NCBI GenBank assembly: GCA_947685225.1
Contig: CANTUV010000031.1
Span: 66,445,001-66,509,000, forward strand
DNA length: 64,000 nucleotides
Origin: Garcia nutans
Lineage: Eukaryota; Streptophyta; Magnoliopsida; Malpighiales; Euphorbiaceae
Direction of reading: 5' to 3'
Shown: one piece after another, positions 34,266 through 44,901 of the stretch
Layout: each line of letters starts with the position of its first letter
Position numbering within the stretch: the stretch's first letter is position 1
Notes under the pieces: generated by a model
Seen by the model: only the letters and a program-made list of their open reading frames with translations
Database searches by the model: none
What the model was told of the DNA's origin: nothing
Translations under genes and position numbers: made by a program

Positions 34266-35480
34266 AGGTTAGGATCGAGTATCCCAATCAAGTTTAGGAT
34301 CGAGTATCCAAATCAAGTTAGGATCGAGTATCCCAATCCAATTTCAGATCGAGTATCCAAATTTGATTTAGGATCGAGTGTCCGAATCCAGTTAGGATCG
34401 AGTATCCCAATCCAATTTAGGATTGAGTATCCAAATCCAGTTAGGATCGAGTATCCCAATCAAGTTTAGGATCGAGTATCCAAAGCCAATTTAGGATCGA
34501 GTATCCAAATTTGATTTAGGATCGAGTATCCAAATCCAGTTTAGGATCGAGTATCCAAATCCGATTTAGGATCGAGTATCCAAATCCAGTTAGGATCGAG
34601 TATCCCAATCAAGTTTAGGATCGAGTATCCGAATCCAAGTTAGGATCGAGTATCCAAATCAAGTTAGGATCGAGTATCCCAATCAAATTTAGGATTGAGT
34701 ATCCAAATCCAGTTTAGGATAGAGTATCCAAATCTGATTTAAGATCGAGTATCCAAATCCAGTTAGGATCTAGTATCCCAATCAAGTTTAGGATTGAGTA
34801 TCCGAATCCAAGTTAGGATTGAGTATCCAAATCAAGTTAGGATCGAGTATCCCAATCCAATTTAGGATCGAGTATCCAAATCCAGTTTAGGATCGAGTAT
34901 CCAAATCTGATTTAAGATCGAGTATCCAAATCCAGTTAGGATCGAGTATCCCAATCAAGTTTAGGATCGAGTATCCGAATCCAAGTTAGGATCGAGTATC
35001 CAAATCAAGTTAGGATCGAGTATCCCAATCCAATTTAGGATTGAGTATCCAAATCCAGTTTAGGATCGAGTATCCAAATCCAATTTAAGATTGAGTATCC
35101 AAATTCAGTTAGGATCGAGTATCCCAATCAAGTTTAGGATCGAGTATCCCAATCCAATTTAGGATCGAGTATCCAAATCTAGTTTAGGATCGAATATCCA
35201 AATCCAATTTAAGATCGAGTATCCAAATCCAGTTAGGATCGAGTATCCCAATCAAGTTTAGGATCGAGTATCCGAATCCAAGTTAGGATTGAGTATCCCA
35301 ATCAAGTTAGGATCGAGTATCCCAATCCAATTTAGGGTTGAGTATCCAAATCCAATTTAGGATCGAGTATCCAAATCCAGTTAGGATCGAGTATCCGAAT
35401 CCAGTTTAGGATCGAGTACCCAAATCCAGATAGGATCGAGTATTCAAGTCTAGTTTAGGATCGAGTGTCCAAATCTCTCG
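34266..35480 (+). repeat. Hairpin array, loop CGAGT, 173-base higher-order period
   Basis: About fifty copies of GGATCGAGTATCC separated by 10-13 base spacers of AAATCCAGTTTA type. Spacer variants recur in order: TATCCCAATCAAG is found at 34601, 34774, 34947 and 35120, exactly 173 apart, then at 35244. The array grew by amplification of a roughly seven-unit block. Confidence 0.92.
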
Positions 35481-35555
35481 GGTCCAGAACCCAAAACCTC
35501 AAAAATTAAGTCTTATTACTTTTCACTCTCTTTCACTAAGGTTTCAGATCATTCA

Positions 35556-35569
35556 AGCAGGGGGCAAAC
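35556..35569 (+). promoter_or_regulatory. Polypurine tract of the plus-strand Tat element
   Basis: AGCAGGGGGCAAAC directly before the LTR start at 35570; identical to the tract at 10800-10813. Confidence 0.88.
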
Positions 35570-37776
35570 TGTAGACCCTTAATTTTTGACCCAATCCGAT
35601 CTAATATGTTTTATTTAGCCCAAAATTATTTTTGTTGTCTAATTGGTCCAAAATAATTTTAATTAAATAATTTTTACCTTAGTATTTAATTTTTATTGAT
35701 AAAAAATGAAAATAAACAAATGAAAATTTAAAAATGAAAATAAAAATAAAATCGAAGTCGGAAAAAAAAAATCAGCAGCGAAAAGTGGTCTCGCGGGCCG
35801 GTCGGCTCAGCAGCTCACCCGCAGGCCCGTGGGCATTTTGCCCCCAGGGATTTCCTGCGGGCGAAATAACTTTTTTATTTCGCCAGCAGGAATTTCATGT
35901 GGGCTGGCACGCCCACACGCTTAGCCAACGGGCCCGGTTGCTGCAGTTTTTGCCAGCGCAAAATTTTTCAACTCAATTTTTTTGAAACCTAATCCAATTA
36001 GGTTTTAATTTCTTTTTTTTTTATTAATATTACTTACCTTAATTAATTAGGAATAAATAATCTTAAACCACTATAAATAAGGACCAAAGGCATTGAAATT
36101 AAAGGAGGCCGAAGGGGGAGGAAAAAGAGAGGCAGTAGCTTGATTTTTTGAAACCAAATTAGTAAAGGAAAAGGGAAACTCAATTCAAGTGATTTTTAAA
36201 AGCAACCACAACATGAATTAAGCAATTCAAAGGCAACAAAGGCTTGTCTTTAGAGCTAGTTCATCCAAGAAGAATTATTTTTGGAGGAATCAACAAAAGA
36301 AGGTATGTTAAATTCTTTTTTATTTATGTTTTCACAGTAGTAAACCTATAAAATTAGGGTTTTTTAAATCAAAAACTTTAGAGCTGTAATTTAATTTTTC
36401 CAAGATTAAAACACTACTTTATTTTCCAAAAAAGACTTAAAATTATTATTTTTTGCTTCTTCAAAAGTCTCAAAACCCTAATTGAACAAATTCTTTAACA
36501 AAACCAAAACTTGATTTTGTTTCTTTCAAATTTTTAAAATAAGTTCTATTTCATTCAAAAAGTCTTCAAAAACATCTTTTCTACTTATAAAAACTTCAAT
36601 CTGTGTGTTTAAATTCATAAAACTTCATGAAATCATCAAATTGTCTTTTTAAACCCTAATTCAACAAATCACCCGAGAACCCTAATTTTAAAGCATAAAA
36701 CCCTAATTCAACTTTTAAACCTAAAATAGTAAACCCTAAACCTTTTAAAACATTAAACCCTAACTTTTTCTAAACTTTAATCCTTTCAAACATTAAAAAC
36801 CATAAAAACACAAATTCTTTCATTTTACACAGTAGCTTAAAAATACAATTTAAAATCACAAATCAAAGTACTTTAAAGTGTCTAAAACCCTAGTTTCATG
36901 ATTTCACCATTCAAATCTTAATTTGGTTAATCAAAGAGTCTTACCAACCCTTTAAAACATAAAACCCTAATCTATTTTAATTCCATAAAAAGTCACAGTA
37001 GCTATAATTAAACTTTTATTTGCTTTATTCAATTCCATATTTACTTATACCTTGATTTATCGCTTATGCTTTAATCTATTTAATTTCAATACTTGATTTA
37101 TTTAATTTATCATCGATGGATGTTTATTTTATTGATATTTAAATACTTTTGATGAATAATTTATTTATGATGAATGATTATTTACTTTTATCAATCAATT
37201 TAGACGTCCAAAAGTTGTAAGAGGTATGTTTCCACTTGGTGGGTACCTCATTAGTTAAACATCATGTAATTTAATTTGCTTTTCTATTTTAGAACTTATG
37301 TAAAGGGCATGTTTCTACCTTTTGGTGGGTGTCCTATCTAGGCATGTGATGTAAGGACATGTTTCCATCCTTGGATGGGTGTCCATTTATTTATTTTATT
37401 TTGTTTGGACATTGCTTTGATTTTAATATAATGATGCTTTCTTTTTATTGTATGTAATATGGATAATGTTATTATATTTAAGAATTTTATAATATTAAGA
37501 CCTGTAAAGGAGGCCGGTTTCAATGAACCAGGCGTTGTGGGGGTGCTGGGCCATTTCTCACCTTCCCCACACGTACCCAACTTTCCGAACCCATTAGGGG
37601 GTTGGGGATTCCTTAGGAATCGAGACATCCACCCCTTTCTTTTTTCCCGGCCCGTCCGGGTGGTGACTCCATTTTCTTTAGACTTAGGTCCGTGTTCTCT
37701 AAGGCCCCGAGCCTAAATAGTGCCGAAGTCACAAGAACCATTCCACCGGGAGTGGGGGCGAAAATCCCCGCTCACA
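35570..37776 (+). repeat. 3' LTR of the plus-strand Tat element, 2207 bases
   Basis: Starts TGTAGACCC, ends GCTCACA, followed by the duplication ATATT (37777-37781). Same U3 palindromes, TATA box, donor-like GTATGT site and AAACCCTAA-rich stretch as the 5' LTR. Sampled segments differ from the 5' LTR by a few percent. Confidence 0.95.
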
Positions 37777-40395
37777 ATATTCTTCTTCTTCATCTTCTTC
37801 TCAAGAATGTGGCTTCCATGGATGTTTGAAGACCAAGGATTTTGCTTCTTCCATTCTCCATAAATTGAAGGAATTAACAAATTTCAATTGAATTTTTGGT
37901 GATTTTCACCAAAATTAGTAAGTTTCCACATCTTTTCTTTGAATTCCTTGGAAATTTAGATTATGTGAGAATTTGGATTTCTATGTAGTATGTTATAATT
38001 GTTGGAATTGGTGTGTATGATGTTATTTTGGGTAGTTAACAATCATTTTAAGGTTAGATTGAAGAGATGATTGAGTTTGGTTAAAGAATGGTGAAGAGAG
38101 AGAATTTAGGGTTATGGATTTTTGGGGTTTTGAAAACATGAATTTTAATTGTGCAAATTGATTCCAAATGAGTTGTTTTGATTCATAAACAAGTATTTTA
38201 AAGTCAAATATTGGATTTGGTGGTGTTGGGTTGGAGTTTGAGAATGAAAGTGGAGATTTAGGGTTTTGGAAAAGTGATTTTCCAAAGTGGTTGAATTGTG
38301 TGATTTTATTTGTTTAAGCATGTTGTTTAGTGTTGAAAGTGATGAATATAAGCTTGGAATGAGTAATGGATTGGGTTGGAATGGAAAACCTTCAATGGGG
38401 GAAGGCTAGGCCATTTTTGAGATTTTGTATATAAGAGTGTATTTTTATAATGTAAATGATTTAAATGTATTAAAATATGTTTTTAATAATATAAATAAAC
38501 TTAAAACACAAATTTAATTGTAGTAGAATGGAATTCTAATGTTGAAGTAAGGAAAGGCTAAATTTTTGGAAATTTGTAGGAGTGATGTGTAATTATGATT
38601 TAATGTTGAAAATGCCATTAAATGTGATACTAAATGATTATTTGCTATCATATTTGGTTTAGGCATTGAGGAAGATTGATTTGCTTCATCCAAGTGGTGA
38701 AGGGCAAGTTAGAAAGATTGGATTGAAGGTTGTTTTTAGCTTGCTTTGGGTTGCTAGTGGAGGTATGTACAAACTTTGAATATAATGTTTATATTTGCAT
38801 AACATTTGGACTTAACACATTTTGGTTGAAAAATGTGTTAAGGAACTTGGTTCATTGATTGTGTATGAATAATATGCTATTACATTTGTAATGTCATGTA
38901 TGTGTTAAATGCATTGTGAAAAGCCATTGATAATGGCTAATTTGTGTAACATGTGAAATATGCATATTATGTGAAAATACCCAAAGTAATTGGGTAATGT
39001 GTTGTGAATGCAAAAATGAGATATGTGTAATAATGAAATGAATTGATATTGATAAAAATGAGAAAAGTGAGAAAAATGAGAAAGATGTGAAAAATGATAA
39101 AAGTGAGAAAAAAAAAAGTGAAAATAAGGCAATGTGCCTATATTGAATATGTAAAAATGAGAAAGAGATTAATAATGAGAAATATGAATTAATTGTGTGC
39201 CTAGTTTGTTATTCAATTTTCAGAGTTCTAGGTTTGGCGGCATGCCTATGATTGCCTACGGGCTATACGCTGGAATGGTGAAAAGACTAGGTCGTAAGCC
39301 AGGCCAGCTGATAAATATGATGTTTTTGGGGTGAAAAGACTAGGTCGTAATCCTCAAAAACTATAGCAGTCTAGACGGGTTGAGGACCAAGATACTGAGG
39401 CCTAAGGGTCTAGCCGGGTTGAGGTTCAAGAGACTGGTGCTGTTACATTATCCATGGATATAAATATATTGCCTACGAGGCTAGACATATGGTGTCATTA
39501 TGGACTAAAGCAGTAACTCTGAAATTTGAATACCATATTAGATCCTTTTTGGGCCCATGCTTGTCTTTGTTTTACTGTGAATTATGAATTATGATACAAT
39601 TGAGTAATATAATGTTATGAGTTGTGCTTATGAGTTATTTGGAAAATATAAGAAAGTGGATTGATGTGACATCTATATGCATTGTGCATTTGGTATTGCA
39701 TTGAGTTATATTGTTATTATCAAAGTTTGTACCACTAGGCTTCAGCTTAGTGCGATTGTTTCCATCGCGCAGGTGACAGGGTAGACCCAGTTGAGCCAGA
39801 GAGTTCTTCTAGACCAGGTAAGGTCTAGACTTGTAGTTGAGCATGTAGAGTTGCTATCGAGATCAGAAACACTGTCATCAACATGTATATATTTTTATGT
39901 TATTGTACATTTTGAGTTTTATGCATAATATATTATGTTTTGAATTTTACGTATTGCATATTATAAAGAATGTTTGGGTCAATGTATTTGAAATGGGAGA
40001 TTAAGTGTGTTTTAAATTATATATATCTATATGTATAAATGTTTGAGAAAATTGGTGAAATTGAGAAGTATGGTTGAGAGGGTGATTGGAAATTATTGGG
40101 AGTGTTTCTTTTTGCAGGTTGAGTAATTGCTAAATTTTGGGATATCCAAAATACAGACAATACTCTGGGTAGTTTTTCCTAGAGATTTTTATATATATTA
40201 TTTATTTTGGGTTCTTATAACAAGTAAATAATGTTTATATTTTATTTAATTTTATATATTTAGAATTTGAAATTTTAAATTGGAAATGTAAAAAAAAATT
40301 AGTAAATTCGTCTGTGACATTTTTGTACCATATATGCGTATTTTACATATGCCAGAAATATGTTTTGTATGTATATAGGGTATAAGGGTGTTACA
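37777..40395 (+). repeat. 5' LTR of the chromodomain element, second part
   Basis: Resumes with ATATTCTTCTTC, parallel to 48588 in the 3' LTR, and ends GGGTGTTACA at 40395. It holds a donor-like AAGGTATG-type site near 38761, a GAGAAAAGTG repeat (39045-39125), and the double hairpin at 39738-39775. Confidence 0.93.
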
Positions 40396-40402
40396 TTTGT
40401 TT

Positions 40403-40415
40403 TGGTATCAGAGCC
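40403..40415 (+). promoter_or_regulatory. Primer binding site, initiator tRNA-Met type
   Basis: TGGTATCAGAGCC, seven bases after the LTR end; this is the usual plant PBS matching initiator tRNA-Met. Confidence 0.9.
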
Positions 40416-40565
40416 TCGGTTTGAAGTTCTCGACTTAGCTGGGATGATAGAGAGAGAAAATGGGGGATTTGAAAAATAATTTTTAATTGTAATACATGCA
40501 TTGGCACTGACAGTTTCTGATCTCTGATAGAGTATTTTCTGCTTTGTTTGCAGATATAGGTAGTT

Positions 40566-41492
40566 ATGGCGTCTCGGCCGCATCAGGCTGCTAAGGGTAG
40601 TGCAGAGAGTTTGGCTCAAGATGAGGGTAGTGATGGAGCTAGAGTTGTATCTGCTGGTGAGGCATCTGTTTCTGTGCCTGTGAGACCAGCAGCTGATGAG
40701 GTTCCACCTGGCTGGGTATGGCATATGGTAGAGTTGTTGAGGCAGGCTCCAGTTTCACAACCGCCACAGCCACAGCCACAGCCGCAGCCGCAGTTGCCGG
40801 TGAGGCAGTATGATAAACTGAGAAAGTATGGGGCTGAGGACTTTGTTGGTACTACAGATCCTGTTGTAGTAGAGCAGTAGCTAGATCGGGTTCAGAAGAT
40901 ATTTATTTAGTTACAGGCCAGTCCAGAAGAGAAGTTTGATTATGCTAGATCTCGTCTATAGAGAGATGCATATGATTGGTGGAAGATGGTTCCACATGCT
41001 GTGGATGATCCACCAGTTCTGACCTATGATGATTTCCTGCGGAAATTTGAGCAGAAGTATACTCCGAGAGAGTATAAAGATGCAAAGAAGATGGAATTCC
41101 TGAGTCTGAGACAGGATACTAGGACAGTGACCGAGTATGAGATCGAGTTTATCCGGTTGAGTCACTATGTTGGTGGGACTATTTCTGACGAGTTTGATAG
41201 GTGTAGGAGGTTTGAGGAGGGACTGAGACCCTCTATCATGTGCATCATCGCAGGCTCTCGATATCAGGATTTCTCCCAGTTAGTTGCAGCTGCCAGGAGT
41301 GTTGAGAGGGTGCAGAGTCTTGCAGCAGCTGCCAGGGTTGAGGAGACCAGAGTTAGGAGACCCCAGAGTGAGGCAGGGTCTTCATCAGTGAAGAGAGGCC
41401 GAGGGGGACATTTTCCGTGATTTAGTAGGAGTCAGGGGCAGTTTGGCAGGTCAGTACAGTAGCAGAGATAGAGACAGAGACCTGCAATTTCA
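40566..41492 (+). pseudogene. Gag of the chromodomain element
   Basis: Starts MASRPHQ and runs in one frame through the capsid-like region (WWKMVPHAV, FLRKFEQKYTP, EFLSLRQDTRTVTEY, FEEGLRPSI). A Pro/Gln repeat (PQPQPQPQPQ) precedes the capsid. Stops lie at 40878 (TAG), 40906 (TAG), 40960 (TAG), 41418 (TGA) and two TAG at about 41459 and 41468. Each can be explained by a C-to-T change of CAG or CGA. It is non-functional. Confidence 0.92.
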
Positions 41493-42218
41493 GTGGCTAG
41501 TGCTCCGACTCCAGTGGCTCAGAGACCTACTCCACCTACTTGTGTTCATTGTGGTAGAGTACATGGAGGTGTCTGCTGCTGGAGAGGTGCTTCAGGAGTG
41601 TGTTTTAGATATGGGTCGTCAGACCATTTTATCAGAGATTGTCCCGAGCCACCAGAGGTTAGGCAGGCAGATACTGCATCTTCTCAACCCAGTGTCAGAG
41701 GGGGTCGTGGTGGCAGAGATTTTAGTAGAGGTGGTCACTGTGGGTTTAGTCAGAGAGGAGGCTCTACATCCAGAGGTAGTAGGCCAGATGAGGCTGGGCC
41801 ATCTCAGCGGGTTTATGTGATGAAAAGGCAGCCGGATGCTTCAACCGTCATTGCGGGAACATTTTCTTTATTTGGTATTTCAGTCCTTGCTCTATTAGAT
41901 CCTGGATCTACGCATTCATACATAAGTGCATCCATCTTGCCTGTGTCTGAATTGCATTCTGAGTCCCTAGGATTTGATGTCTTGGTGACAAATCCTTTAG
42001 GGCATAGTGTTGTGGTGAGCAGGGTGCACCGAGATAGTCCAGTTGTTATTCAAGATGAGGAGTTTCTCGGTGACCTGATTGAGATGCCTTTTAGGGAATA
42101 TGATCTGATTTTGGGCATGGATTGGTTATCCAAGCATGGGGCTGTGGTAGACTGTCAGAAGAAATGTGTTACTTTGAGAACACGGGATGGTAGGGATGTT
42201 ATAGTATCTAGTGTGTAG
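41493..42218 (+). pseudogene. Gag zinc knuckle and aspartic protease of the chromodomain element
   Basis: Continues the gag frame. The knuckle reads CFRYGSSDHFIRDC, so the second Cys of CX2C is replaced by Tyr (a G-to-A type change). An Arg/Gly-rich stretch follows. The protease has LLDPGSTHSY as active-site motif and ILGMDWLSKH near its end. A TAG at 42216 closes the frame where CAG is expected before RYLSS. Confidence 0.9.
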
Positions 42219-42999
42219 AGGTATCTTTCATCTATGTTTGTTTCAGCTGGGAGAATGATTAGGAAGGGATGTGAGGCTTATCTTGCTCATGTTGTAGATA
42301 CTAGAGTAGTGGGATCCCTACTTGAAAGTATACCCACAGTTGTCGAGTTTTCCAGATGTTTTCCCTGATGAGTTGCCAGGGGTACCTCCTGAGAGAGAAG
42401 TGGAGTTTGGTATCGATTTGTTGCCTGGTACCACTCCTATCTCTATTACCCCTTATCAGATGGCACCTACTGAGTTGAGAGAGTTGAAGGTGCAGTTGCA
42501 GGAGTTATTGGATAAAGGGTTTATCCGCCCTAGTGTGTCCCCGTGGGGAGCGCCTGTGTTGTTTGTGAAGAAGAAGGATGGCACCATGAGATTGTGTATT
42601 GATTATATGCAGTTGAATAAGGTGACCATCAAGAACAAGTATCCTTTTCCTCGGATAGATGATCTCTTTGATCAGTTGAAGGAAGCAACAATATTCTCTA
42701 AGATTGATCTGAGATCAGGGTACCATCAGTTGAGAGTCAGAGATGTGGATGTACCCAAGACAGCTTTTCGTATGAGGTATGGGCATTATGAGTTTCTAGT
42801 GATGCCCTTTGGATTGACAAATGCACCAGCAGCTTTTATGGATTTGATGAACAGGGTATTCATACCATATTTAGATCAGTTTGTGGTGGTCTTCATTGAT
42901 GACATTTTGGTATATTCGCGTAATAAGGAGGATCATGATAGACATTTGCGGATCATATTACAGACTGAGAGAGAAGCAGTTGTATGCTAAACTATCTAA
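42219..42999 (+). pseudogene. Reverse transcriptase of the chromodomain element, N-terminal and palm part
   Basis: The linker RYLSSMFVSAG is in the protease frame. A one-base shift near 42349 changes frame just before PDVFPDELPG. RT motifs follow: PVLFVKKKDGTMRLCIDY, FSKIDLRSGYHQ, FLVMPFGLTNAP and the catalytic FIDDILVYS. A two-base loss near 42957 shifts the frame again. Confidence 0.94.
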
Positions 43000-43835
43000 G
43001 TGTGAGTTCTAGCTCAATCAGGTAGCTTTTCTTGGTCATGTGGTTTCAGCAGAGGGTATTAGAGTTGATCCGAGTAAAATTGAGGCTATCTTGAATTGGA
43101 GTCCACCAAAGACTGTGACAGAGGTTAGAAGTTTTCTAGGATTGGCAGGCTATTATCGTAGGTTTGTGAAGGGTTTTTCTATAATAGCTACACCACTCAC
43201 CAGATTACTTTGGAAAGGAGTTAAATTTGTGTGGACAGATCAATGTCAGGCGAGTTTTGAGTAGCTGAAGGAGATGTTGACTCAAGCTCCTGTCCTTACC
43301 CTGCCTGTGGAAGGTAAACCATATGTGATATACAGTGATGCTTCACACAATGGTTTAGGTTGTGTTTTGATGCAGGAGGGTAGAGTCATTGCTTATGCCT
43401 CTCGACAGTTGAAACCGCATGAGCTGAATTATCGAACACATGATTTGGAATTAGCAGCAATAGTCTTTGCCTTGAAGATTTGGTGACATTATTTGTATGG
43501 GGAAAAGTGTTTCATTTATACATATCACAAGAGTTTGAAATACCTGGGTGTTCAGAGAGAGCTGAATCTTCGGCAAAGGCGGTGGTTAGAGTTGATTAAA
43601 GACTATGACTACTTGATTGATTATCATCCTGGTAAGGCAAATATTGTTGCTGATGCCTTGAGTTGGAAATCTTTGGCAGGTTTGACTGCTTATTCACTCT
43701 CGTTGTTTGTTGAGTTGAGAGCATTGCATGCTAGATTTGAGTCTTCTGATGATGGTGCTTTGATGGCTCAGTTACAGTTGAGGCCAGTCTTGTTAGATCA
43801 TATTAGGGAGGCTCAATTAGCAGATGAGAGAATTT
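43000..43835 (+). pseudogene. RT thumb and RNase H of the chromodomain element
   Basis: GHVVSAEGI, FLGLAGYYRRFVKGFS, then RNase H motifs YSDASHNGLGCVLMQ, ASRQLKPHELNY and IVADALSWKS. Stops: TAG near 43013 (Trp expected), TAG 43262, TGA 43484 and TAG 43835. All fit C-to-T or G-to-A changes. Confidence 0.94.
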
Positions 43836-44901
43836 AGAAAATTGTGCTGGTTTGTCAAAAAGGGGAAAGTCGAGACTTTTATGTGAGGGATGATGGCAAT
43901 CTATGGTACAGAGATAGATTGTGTATTCCTGATGATGCAGAATTGAAAAGAATGATATTAGAGGAAGCACATCAGTCACTTTTTGCTATGCACCCTGGGA
44001 GTACCAAGATGTATCACGACTTGAAGTGACATTATTGGTGGTCAGATATGAAGAGGGACATAGCAGAGTTTGTATCTAGATGTCTCACTTGCCAGAAAGT
44101 GAAGGCTGAACACCAAGTTCCTTCAGGATTGCTCCAACCTTTATCAGTGCCAAAGTGGAAATGGGAGCGAGTGACAATAGATTTTGTGACTGGACTACCT
44201 TTGACTCAGAAGAAACATGATGCAATCTGGGTGATAGTTGATCGGATGATGAAGACCTCATTTTCTTCCAGTTCGGATGGATTATTCTCTTAAGAGGTTG
44301 GCTAAGCTGTATATCAATGAGATAGTCAGGTTGCATGGAGTCCCAGTTTCTTTGGTGTCGGATCGAGATCCCCGGTTTACTTTGAGGTTTTGGAAGAGTT
44401 TGCATAATGCTCTGGGTTCTCGATTGCATTTTAGTACTGCTTTCCATCCTCAGACAGATGGACAGTCAGAGAGAGTGATACAGATTCTGGAGGATATGTT
44501 GAGGAGCTATATCATTGATTTTGCTGGGAATTGGGACAAATTTTTGCCATTAATTGAATTTGCTTATAACAATAGTCATCAGTCGAGTATTGGGATGACT
44601 CCTTATGAAGCTTTATATGGCAGGAGATGCAGGACACCTTTGTGTTGGGATGAAGTTGGAGAAGGTAAACTGGTTGGTCCCGATTTGATTAAGGAAATAG
44701 AGGAGAAAGTGAAGGTGATTCGGGGTCGTTTGAAAGCATCTTCAGACCGACAGAAATCTTATTCAGATTTAAAGAGAAGATACATAGAGTTTAGTGTGGG
44801 AGATAAAATGTTTCTGAAGGTGTTTCCATGGAAGAAAATTTTGAGATTTGGCCGCAAAGGGAAGTTGAGTCCTCGTTTCATAGGACCATATGAGGTGTTG
44901 G
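43836..44901 (+). pseudogene. Integrase zinc region and core of the chromodomain element
   Basis: The HHCC region spans HPGSTKMYHDLK, a TGA at 44027, then HYWW and CLTCQKVKAEH. The core has Asp in TIDFVTGLP, Asp in VSDRDPRF and Glu in DGQSERVIQ. A small indel near 44255 shifts frame between the first and second catalytic Asp. The frame is then interrupted by the solo LTR at 44902 and resumes at 47844 in register. Confidence 0.94.

Larger units (their letters stand above)
21808..37776 (+). mobile_element. Gag-only (non-autonomous) Tat element, plus strand
   Basis: 5' LTR 21808-26870, PBS 26872-26891, leader, decayed gag, about 2.5 kb without coding capacity, three hairpin arrays, PPT and 3' LTR 35570-37776. 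The target duplication ATATT is exact on both sides. No protease, RT, RNase H or integrase motif is found. The minus-strand Tat copy at 51212-61911 has the same pol-less plan, so this is a family structure, not a private deletion. Confidence 0.93.

Noticed and set aside
34266..35480. Regular direct repeats with spacers, CRISPR-like at first sight
   Set aside because: The spacers are themselves repeated variants of one sequence, the setting is a plant LTR element, and there are no cas genes.
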